Below the pieces are notes generated by a model. The model saw only the letters and a list, made by a program, of their open reading frames with translations, did no database searches and was not told where the DNA came from. A DNA stretch of 64,000 nucleotides. It comes from Cohaesibacter celericrescens (GTDB taxonomy: Bacteria > Pseudomonadota > Alphaproteobacteria > Rhizobiales > Cohaesibacteraceae). Both the position numbers and the translations under genes were made by a program. Shown piece by piece: positions 36,642-45,600 of the stretch (positions within the stretch are counted from its first letter, which is position 1; each line of letters starts with the position of its first letter). The stretch lies in assembly GCF_002866925.1 (NCBI RefSeq), contig NZ_PKUQ01000001.1, positions 186,001-250,000 of the forward strand. Direction: 5' to 3'.

Positions 36642-37747
36642 GCAAAAAAGACCCAAAATCTGGCTCAACACCCTCCCACAGCAGGCGTGCTCCGCGTGCA
36701 GTCCGCCTTGACCGCGGGGCCTATGGTGACGATATTGCACGCCCCACACCAGACACTGGTGCCACAATCTCCATGGGATCAGGTTCAAACGCCAACGGCA
36801 GCGATTATTTTGACAATACCGCTCTGGAGGAAGAACCGGCCTACAAGCCCATCCGCAAGAAGGGCTGGTCTTTGGCCTCACTATTCTGGAGCGCCCTAAC
36901 AGGGGTCTTGATGCTGGCGCTTGGGCTCTGGCTGGACACCCTGATCCGAGAACTTTTTGCTCGCTGGCAATATCTGGGATGGTTCGGAATCGCACTGGTT
37001 AGCATGGCAGTTTTATCCCTGCTGTTCTTCCTTCTGCGAGAGCTACTGGCCCTGCGACGTTTATCACATTTGGACCACCTACGCGAAAAAGTTGCAGAGC
37101 TTTATAAAGACGGAGACCGCAAACAAGCGATGAAAATCGCCAACGATCTGCTGCACCTCTATGAGCCACAACCCTCCTTGTTTCGCGCCCGTCAGTCCTT
37201 AAAACAGGATCTTCCCCACCTGTTTGACCCCGAAGATATTCTCGCCCAAACCGAACAGACCTTGATGCCGCCGGTCGATCAGGCCGCCACCCATCGGGTA
37301 CATCAAGCCGCCAAGCGCGTCGCCGTCGTCACAGCCCTCAGCCCGCGCGCACTGTTCGATATCATTGTTGTTCTGGTCGAAACCGTCCGTATGGTCCGCG
37401 CCATTGCCGAGGCCTATGGCAACCGCCCGGGCTTTGTTGCCATGCTTCGGCTAACGGGCCATATCGCAGGCAATCTAGCCGTCACCGGCGGCATGGCAGC
37501 CGGTGAAACCCTGATGCAGCAAATCATCGGTCACGGCCTTGCCGCGCGCCTCTCTGCCAAGCTGGGAGAAGGGTTGTTAAACGGCATCCTCACCGCGCGG
37601 ATCGGACTGGCAACCATCGCTCTGTGTCGCCCTATGCCCTTTGTCACGCAAGAACAACCCAAGCTGGGCGCGGTCATAAGAACCTTGCGCGCCACATCTG
37701 ACGAGATGGAAGGCGAGCCGGTTAAAAACAAGAAAGCCAAAACTTGA
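36638..37747 (+). CDS. YcjF-like membrane protein (TIGR01620/DUF697)
   Basis: The 369-residue protein has a polar N-terminus, two membrane helices (about residues 80-105 and 112-135), then a helical domain with ALSPRALFDIIVVLVETVRM. A final DUF697-like segment follows (AGNLAVTGGMAAGETLMQQI). It is co-translated with the YcjX-like gene (ATGA overlap). The biochemical role of the pair is not established. Confidence 0.9.
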   Translation: MSKKDPKSGSTPSHSRRAPRAVRLDRGAYGDDIARPTPDTGATISMGSGSNANGSDYFDNTALEEEPAYKPIRKKGWSLASLFWSALTGVLMLALGLWLDTLIRELFARWQYLGWFGIALVSMAVLSLLFFLLRELLALRRLSHLDHLREKVAELYKDGDRKQAMKIANDLLHLYEPQPSLFRARQSLKQDLPHLFDPEDILAQTEQTLMPPVDQAATHRVHQAAKRVAVVTALSPRALFDIIVVLVETVRMVRAIAEAYGNRPGFVAMLRLTGHIAGNLAVTGGMAAGETLMQQIIGHGLAARLSAKLGEGLLNGILTARIGLATIALCRPMPFVTQEQPKLGAVIRTLRATSDEMEGEPVKNKKAKT

Positions 37748-37894
37748 GTTTGGCCCCGCGCCCTATTGGGTCCGGCATCACGCATCCTGCTAAGGACCAC
37801 TTGCCCCAACCATCCAAGCGCGCCTAACTGAAGCGAACGCCCCATCTTCTCAGGGCTTTAAATCTGGCCCGCTTTGACTTTGAGATGTACCGAT

Positions 37895-39073
37895 ATGTTC
37901 ATCCACTTCTTCACACAATTACGCGCTGCCAAGGTCCCCGTTTCATTGCGCGAATATTTGATGCTGATGGAAGCACTCCAAGCCGACCTTGCGGAAAAGA
38001 GAGTGGAGGACTTCTACTATCTCTCCCGTGCGATTCTGGTTAAAGACGAAGCCAATCTAGACCGGTTCGACCAAGTCTTTGGTGCCACCTTCAGAGGCTT
38101 GGAAAGCTTGAGCGATGCGGTAAACGAGGCACCCATTCCTGAAGAATGGCTCAAAAAACTAGCCGAGAAGTATCTGACAGAAGAAGAAAAGGCGGAAATT
38201 CAGGCTCTGGGTGGTTTTGACAAACTGATGGACACGCTGAAAGACCGGCTCAAAGAACAGCAAAAGCGTCATCAGGGCGGCAACAAATGGATCGGGACGG
38301 CAGGTACATCTCCGTTTGGAGCCTATGGCTACAATCCCGAAGGCGTTCGCATCGGACAGAGTGAGTCCCGCCATCGCCGCGCGGTTAAAGTCTGGGACAA
38401 GCGCCAATTCAAAGATCTGGATGGAGATTTGCAGCTTGGCACCCGCAACATCAAGGTCGCGCTGCGTCGCCTCAGACAATTTGCCCGCACCGGTGGCACA
38501 GAAGAGTTGGACCTATCGGGCACCATCAACAGCACAGCCCACAAAGGCTATCTCGACATCACGATGCGTCCGGTGCGGCACAATGCGGTCAAGGTCTTGC
38601 TGTTTTTCGACATTGGCGGATCCATGGACGACCATGTGCGCATTTGCGAAGAGCTATTCTCGGCTGCACGCACCGAGTTCAAGCAGCTAGAATATTTCTA
38701 CTTCCACAATTGCCCCTATGAATATGTCTGGAGGACAAATGCGCGCCGCCATGCAGAGCGCATCCCTACATGGGATGTGCTGCATAAATTTGGCTCCGAT
38801 TATAAAATTATCTTCGTCGGTGACGCTGCCATGTCACCCTATGAGATCGCCCACCCCGGTGGTTCAGTTGAACATTGGAACCAAGAGGCCGGCCATGTTT
38901 GGCTTTCTCGCATTCAGACTATTTATGACCATGCGGTCTGGCTCAACCCTACACCGCAACAGCACTGGGACTATACCTATTCTATCGGAATGATCCGAGA
39001 CTTAATGCAAAAACGCATGTATCCGCTCACGTTGGAAGGCATTGATCAGGCCATGCGCACCTTGATGCGGTGA
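37895..39073 (+). CDS. VWA-domain protein (CoxE-like), likely MoxR partner
   Basis: The 392-residue protein begins MFIHFFTQLRAAKVPVSLRE, typical of the CoxE-like VWA proteins paired with MoxR ATPases. The metal-binding motif DIGGSMDDH sits near residue 239. This DxGxS form is a variant of the usual DxSxS MIDAS. GDAAMSPYEI follows later. The ATG at 37895 is chosen on family match; seven codons further upstream are possible. Confidence 0.88.
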   Translation: MFIHFFTQLRAAKVPVSLREYLMLMEALQADLAEKRVEDFYYLSRAILVKDEANLDRFDQVFGATFRGLESLSDAVNEAPIPEEWLKKLAEKYLTEEEKAEIQALGGFDKLMDTLKDRLKEQQKRHQGGNKWIGTAGTSPFGAYGYNPEGVRIGQSESRHRRAVKVWDKRQFKDLDGDLQLGTRNIKVALRRLRQFARTGGTEELDLSGTINSTAHKGYLDITMRPVRHNAVKVLLFFDIGGSMDDHVRICEELFSAARTEFKQLEYFYFHNCPYEYVWRTNARRHAERIPTWDVLHKFGSDYKIIFVGDAAMSPYEIAHPGGSVEHWNQEAGHVWLSRIQTIYDHAVWLNPTPQQHWDYTYSIGMIRDLMQKRMYPLTLEGIDQAMRTLMR

Positions 39074-39197
39074 CCTCAGCCCTGACATTTGTGCCCATCC
39101 TGTTGTTGCATGTCTGCAATCCATCTTCTTTATTTGACGTAAAACGGCCTTAGCTGCTAAATCAAGGCTACCTTCCCTGATCTGACAGGCCCCCGAA

Positions 39198-40409
39198 ATG
39201 ACCGCGACAAATTCCCAGACAGCCAGCAGCTGGCGCACTCCCTTTATGTTGCTCATGCTTATGAGCGCCGCTATGCAGCTGTCTTTTGCCAGTTGGTGGA
39301 ACCTGTTGAACAATTTTGCGGTCAATGAGATCGGCTTCACCGGAAGAGAGATTGGCATTCAACAGTCACTGCGCGAGGTCCCCGGCTTTCTGGCCTTTAC
39401 TGCAATTTTCGTCTTGTTGATCCTGCGCGAACAGACCTTTGCACTCTTGGCGCTGCTGCTGCTCGGCATAGGTGTGAGCCTGACAGGCATGATGCCATCA
39501 ACTTGGGGGCTATATTTCACAACCATCATCATGTCCATTGGCTTTCATTATTACGAAACGACCAATCAATCGCTGTGCCTTCAATGGCTACCCAAAGACA
39601 AAGCCCCCGCGATGATGGGGCGCATCCTGTCCGTCGCAGCCATGGCGCAATTGGTCGCCTATGCAGTGATTTTCATCACATGGCAAACCCTGCATCTTTC
39701 CTTTGAACTGGTGTTTGCCATCGCAGGAAGCCTAACCATTGTGATGGTGATCTTCCTTTGGCGTGCCTTTCCCCAATTTGAAGCAACAACACCACAGCGC
39801 AAACATTTGGTGCTGCGCAAACGCTACTCGCTCTATTATGCCCTCACCTTTATGAGCGGCGCTCGGCGTCAGATCTTCACAGTCTTTGCCGGTTTTATGA
39901 TGGTTGAGCGGTTTGGCTATCAGGTGCACGAGATTTCGGCCCTCTTCCTGATCAACTGCCTGTTCAACATGTTCTTTGCTCCCGTTATTGGTCGCTTCAT
40001 TGGCCAATTCGGCGAACGCAGAATGCTGACAATCGAATATACCGGACTGATTGTTGTCTTCCTGTCTTATGCCTTTGTATCAAATCCATGGATGGCAGCT
40101 GGCCTGTATGTGATAGACCACGCCTTTTTTGCCATGGTGATCGGCACAAAGACCTATTTCCAGAAAATTGCCGACCCTGCAGACATTGCTCCCACTGCCG
40201 GTGTGGCATTCACGATCAATCATATCGCTGCAGTGATCATTCCGGTTGTCTTTGGTCTGATATGGTTGGCGCATCCGTCAGCGGTCTTCCTGATCGGTGC
40301 GGGCCTTGCTTGCATTTCGCTTGTTTTGGCGCGGCTCATTCCAACAGACCCGATTGAAGGAAGAGAATGGATCGGCAAAGTCACAATACCACAACAGCCC
40401 GCTGAATAA
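39198..40409 (+). CDS. MFS transporter
   Basis: The 403-residue protein has about twelve hydrophobic membrane segments. A charged cytoplasmic loop (about residues 198-212, with TTPQRKHLVLRKRYS) splits the two halves. It belongs to the major facilitator superfamily, but no substrate motif is visible. It stands alone, with 124 bases to the gene before and a convergent methyltransferase after. Confidence 0.85.
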   Translation: MTATNSQTASSWRTPFMLLMLMSAAMQLSFASWWNLLNNFAVNEIGFTGREIGIQQSLREVPGFLAFTAIFVLLILREQTFALLALLLLGIGVSLTGMMPSTWGLYFTTIIMSIGFHYYETTNQSLCLQWLPKDKAPAMMGRILSVAAMAQLVAYAVIFITWQTLHLSFELVFAIAGSLTIVMVIFLWRAFPQFEATTPQRKHLVLRKRYSLYYALTFMSGARRQIFTVFAGFMMVERFGYQVHEISALFLINCLFNMFFAPVIGRFIGQFGERRMLTIEYTGLIVVFLSYAFVSNPWMAAGLYVIDHAFFAMVIGTKTYFQKIADPADIAPTAGVAFTINHIAAVIIPVVFGLIWLAHPSAVFLIGAGLACISLVLARLIPTDPIEGREWIGKVTIPQQPAE

Positions 40410-40426
40410 ACGGCTGCACCAAAAGC

Positions 40427-41074
40427 CTATCCTCTGCGGGCGACGCCCACATGGTGGGTACCGATAATGCGAGAGCCGAACCCCAAATCATAAATATCGT
40501 AGCGCTCAAGCTCAAACCCTGCCGCTTGGATCAGCCCACCCACATCGCGATTAAGATGGCATCCCGATGCCATCCACCGCCACGGTGGCGTTAGAACATC
40601 CTGCAATCGGGATACATGGTGTGTTTCGGACCGACCATGCTCACAAAAATACAGCCGCCCAAACGGCTTGAGCACTCTATGGGCTTCCGACAAGGCCGCT
40701 GCCACATTGGGTATAGAACAAAGCGAATAGGTCACCACCACAGAATCAGCACAGTGTGAGGACAGTGACATCGCTTCTGCGCTTTCAACCAACAGCTCGG
40801 CAGGGATATCCTGTTGCGCAATCGCCCGTCGCGCCAAGCGCGGCAGGCCGTCATCGGGGTTGATACCAATTACCTTGCGCACCAATGACCGATCATAGTG
40901 CGGGAGATTGAGCCCAGAACCGAAACCGATCTCCACCACATCACCAGAGGCAAAAGGCACGACCTTCTGACGCTGACGCGCCACCATAGGTAAGCCACAA
41001 ACCAGATGCACGCCCGACGGCATAATACGGCCTAAAAGAGTGTCAGGCTTACTATCTTGGCAGCTGTGCGTCAT
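40427..41074 (-). CDS. Class I SAM-dependent methyltransferase
   Basis: The 215-residue protein has the SAM-binding motif VVEIGFGSGLNLPHYD (about residues 46-61) and SVVVTYSLCSIPNVAAALSE (motif II/III region) of Methyltransf_11/UbiE-like enzymes. The closing GFELERYDIYDLG is also typical. The ATG has GGTGAG upstream. The substrate is unknown; small-molecule or lipid methylation is common in this group. Confidence 0.88.
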   Translation of the reverse strand: MTHSCQDSKPDTLLGRIMPSGVHLVCGLPMVARQRQKVVPFASGDVVEIGFGSGLNLPHYDRSLVRKVIGINPDDGLPRLARRAIAQQDIPAELLVESAEAMSLSSHCADSVVVTYSLCSIPNVAAALSEAHRVLKPFGRLYFCEHGRSETHHVSRLQDVLTPPWRWMASGCHLNRDVGGLIQAAGFELERYDIYDLGFGSRIIGTHHVGVARRG

Positions 41075-41215
41075 GTCTCACCAATGCAATTGATATATTC
41101 GATATATCGAAACTACATATTGCGACTTCCAACACATAGGTCAACCCACGCTTTTGAGAAGGCCCGTTGCAAGAGACACAAGAACAAGAGATCGCCTGAT
41201 GGGAAGATACATCTT

Positions 41216-41250
41216 GTTAAAAAAAAGCCGGCATCACGGTGCCAGCTTTT
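41216..41250 (-). terminator. Terminator of the ferredoxin gene
   Basis: The stem AAGCTGGCA/TGCCGGCTT (one mismatch) spans 41225-41248. On the minus strand it is followed by eight or nine T residues. Confidence 0.8.
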
Positions 41251-41297
41251 CCCGTCCGAATGCAAATCCGGATCCACTCACGTGCGCGGTTGTCGTA

Positions 41298-41663
<366 letters not shown>

Positions 41664-41729
41664 CTAATTCGCCCACAAGGCAAAGAAGCAGATTGTATCG
41701 TAAAGTATCGTTTCGAATCCTAGGCACCC

Positions 41730-42050
41730 TTAAGTGTTTAGAATCGAGCGGATCTCCAGCAAGGTTTCATCGACAGCCAGCCGCAGCGCTTGCACCAGAT
41801 TTTGAGTATCACCTTTACCAGCTTCCAACGCCTCCGCGGCATGGGCCACTTGCCAAGCCCCTATGCCTTTGGCCGCTCCCTTGATACTGTGAGCATACTC
41901 TTTGCGATCAACCACTCCCACATCCAATTGGCCAAGTTTCAACACCATTTGATCGGTGAACAATTGCAAAACCTCACGTTGGAGATCTTCATCTTCCATC
42001 GTTTGCCGCGCCAAATGATCGCGATCTAATATCACCGTCTGACTTTGCAT
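41730..42050 (-). CDS. Hpt-domain phosphotransfer protein
   Basis: The 106-residue protein is a single Hpt domain. The phospho-accepting His54 lies in AHSIKGAAKGIGA, within a four-helix profile. Hpt proteins shuttle phosphate between hybrid kinases and response regulators. The ATG at 42050 has GAGGGCGGA upstream; a TTG at 42074 is less likely. No kinase lies nearby. Confidence 0.9.
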   Translation of the reverse strand: MQSQTVILDRDHLARQTMEDEDLQREVLQLFTDQMVLKLGQLDVGVVDRKEYAHSIKGAAKGIGAWQVAHAAEALEAGKGDTQNLVQALRLAVDETLLEIRSILNT

Positions 42051-42612
42051 TCCGCCCTCACTGCCCAGCCTCAACAGACCACTCCAATTTTGAAAAATCC
42101 AATTTTAACGACCTCTGTTAACCATAAAACCCTATTTTGCCGCAAACCAAAGCAATTAATTTGCAGACAAGCAAAGCCGTCGGCAGCAAAGCCAATGAAG
42201 GCATGCACAGAGGCAAAATAATCAAATTTTCCAAGCTCTTAATGACGGCAATCTGGGCTACAATCTGGCGATGTCAAACCTTTGATCGCCGAATGGTTAA
42301 CAAATAGCGACAAGGGTCGGAAAATTATGGTTTCTTTGCCTTTCCTCTCCTTGTACGATGCTCCTCTATATATCGGACATCTGCGACCAATCGGCATTTG
42401 CACAATTTCGCTCTTTTCGCTGCCTAACTTTGTTACAGTCAGAATAGCGCTAAAAAGAAGTTTGTTGTTGGATTGATCGACTGTGGTGATATCAAAAAAT
42501 TCCCGCAAGGGTGGCATTGTTGTCTCTATGAGGCAGAAACCCGATGGATGACATCGGGGGTTAGAAACGACAATGAGTTGGCGAGTATCGAGTAAATAAG
42601 GCTAGAACCGAC
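42051..42612. other. Gene-free interval upstream of the GPR-like gene
   Basis: This 562-base interval has short frames on both strands, none resembling a protein family. It carries CtrA half-sites TTAACCAT at 42118-42125 (plus) and 42293-42300 (minus). Promoters for hpt and the giant gene should lie here, but I could not place a -35/-10 pair with confidence. Confidence 0.5.
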
Positions 42613-45600
42613 ATGGTAAGAAAGTCTCCAAAGATTCAGGACCCGACAGAAGCGGCTTTGTCGGCAGTTGAAGATGCTTTGAAACTGGATTTCGATGTCT
42701 CAGAAGAGACTGGCGAAAGCAAATCCACAGACAGCGCTGTGACTTCACGCGATTCCCTATCAGACAATGGCTCAGCCACGTCTGATGCGAGAAGCAACAG
42801 GGTCAAACCAAGACCTGCCAACGACGATCAGCAGTCGGTCGGCCATTTGCTTCATGCTTTGCAGCAACCACCCAGCTCAACACCCTATTGGTTTGCAACC
42901 CTGCTCTCTGGTGCCTGGTTCGCCATTGGCGGTGCAGCTTTCTATTTTGGGTTGGCCAAGGACCTCCTCGCCACGGGAGGCATGGATGCCCTTTTGACCT
43001 CTCCCACCGCATTGGCATCGCTTGCAGGGGTCGTCCTGCCCGTCATCCTATTCTTTATGATGGCTTATATGATTGTCCGCTCGCATGAAATGCGTCAGGT
43101 CTCTTATACCATGACCGAAGTTGCCATGCGTCTGGTTGAGCCGGAAAATGTCGCCAAAGAATCTGTCGTTAACGTTGGACAAGCCATTCGCCGCGAAGTG
43201 GCTTCCATGAGTGATGGCATCGAACGGGCATTGGCCCGCGCTTCCGAACTGGAGGTGATGGTGCATAATGAAGTGTCTTCACTGGAGCGCGCTTATTCAG
43301 AAAATGAATTGCGCATCCGCTCACTCATCGAAGAATTGATCACCCAGCGCGAAGCCATTGTTACCAACTCCGAGCGTGTGCGTGCATCAATCTCTGGCGC
43401 CCACACAAGCCTGACCGACGAGTTGAGCACATCAAGCGAATCTATCTCCAAAAGTGTTTCGGACGCAGGGTCACGCGTTACCTTGTCTTTGGCTGAAAAA
43501 GGCGAGCAAATCACCATTGCTCTGGCCAATGCAGGCGAGACCATGGTCAATGTCCTGTCCAACCGTGGTTCCGATCTGGTTGACCGCCTCTCTTCAACCG
43601 GTTCAAACGTTACTGAGTCGCTCTCGACAGCCGGTGAAAGCATCACCAATCAGCTCAACATGTCCGGCACCGACATTTCCCAAAAACTGGAACTCACCGG
43701 TAGTGATCTGACCAGCCAACTCGCAAGCATTGGCCATGAAGTCACGGACCGTTTCATCGGAGCGGGTCAGGAATTGACCACAACATTGTCCGAAACCGGA
43801 GCCAATGTTACACAGAATATTTCGCAAGTCGGCGATGGCCTGAATGCCAATCTGAAGTCCATCGGTAGCGAAGTCACCGAGAATTTGGCCAACACCGGCG
43901 GCGCACTGACGCACGAGCTGAAAGAAATCGGCGCCAATGTTACCGGTAGCCTGACCGAGATCAGCACCAATGTGACCACCAGCCTGACCGAAATCAGCGC
44001 CAACATGACCAATACCATGTCGGAGACCGGTTCAACGGTTGCCGAAAACATCCGCGAGCAAGGCACCCAGATTGTTACGGCGATCACCGAACGCTCTGCC
44101 GATGTTTCCGAAGCACTCAAAGGGACAGGCGACGCATTGTTGGTCGATTTGTCCTTGCGCGGCAACGAAATCAACGAAAAACTGGATGAAACGGGCAGCA
44201 ACATTGCCCATACCATTTCCGGTGCTGGCGACAGCCTCACCTTGAATATGACCGAAACCGGTACACGCATTGCAGAAACCATCTCCAGTCAGGGCGACAG
44301 CCTCACAAGCAAGCTGGACCAAACGGCAGACCGTATACATCAGACCGTTACGGTCAAAGGCTCCGAGCTCAACCAGCAGCTTGAAGGCCATGCAACCAAT
44401 CTGGGCGCAATCCTCGATGAGCGTTCACAATCCATGGGCACTTTGCTCGAAGGCCAGACCAACAATCTTACAGAACGTCTCGATGAAGCGGCAGGCAAAG
44501 CAAGTCAGGCCCTCAACAGCCGTTCAATGGAAGTGACCGAACGTCTCGCAATGGTTGGCACCGAAATCGCCAAAGTCATAGCGCAACGTGGTAACAAAGT
44601 TAAAGAGCTGTTCGAGACGACCGGTGGCGAACTCACGGACGCCCTGCAAGGCCAGAGCGAGGCAATACGCCAAGCTATGGAAGAACGGGTCAAAGCCTTT
44701 GATGACGTCATTGGAGTACAGGGCACAAATCTGGTCAGCCACCTGGGTGACAGACTGGATACGCTCAGCCAATCCATGGACCAGCGCATCAATACGCTGG
44801 ATCAAACCCTGTTTGCCCGTGCTGGCGAAATAGAAAGCATGCTGGACACCCGTCTGGAAGGCTTCTCTGTCAGTGTTTCAACCAAAGCACAGGAAGTGGC
44901 CAGCACTCTTATCAGCCACACCACCGGATTTGAAAAAGGTATCTCGGAACGCTTGGGCGGGTTCGAACAAAATATCTCCAGCCTAACGCAGACATTTGCC
45001 TCCAAGGCAGACACACTCAATACGACATTGGACGAACGCACATCCAAACTCGACGATACTTTGGATAATCGTGCACGGCAGATCAACGAAACGCTGTTGG
45101 AACGCACCACCGACATTGCCGCGGCCTATTCCAAAGGGCAGAAAGACATCAACGAGAGTATGGACAACCGTCTCACGATGGTTGGCGACACCTTGTCCCG
45201 TCAAGCCCACGAGCTTACGGAAACACTTTCTGATCGTGTTGCCGAGATCAATGTCTCACTCGGTAGCAAAGTCTTTGAAGTGGCCGAAACCCTTGATAGC
45301 CGCTCGGCTCAAATCGAGGCTATTCTCAATGATCGCATGAACGCCATTTCGACCAATTTCGCGACAGAGAGCGCCAAAGCGCGCGATTCACTGGCTTCGA
45401 CCCTCACCACCGCCAGCGCCGAAATCACCGAGAAAACAGAAAACTTCAATGCAGTTCTAGGCTCCCGGTCTGCCGAATTGTCCTCCATTTTGGATGAAAA
45501 AGGCAATGCGGTTGTGCATGCTCTGGACAGTCGTTCAGAAAATATCACCAGCACATTCCAAAAAGCGGGTGAAAGCATCATTCATAGTCTCGCAAGCCGC

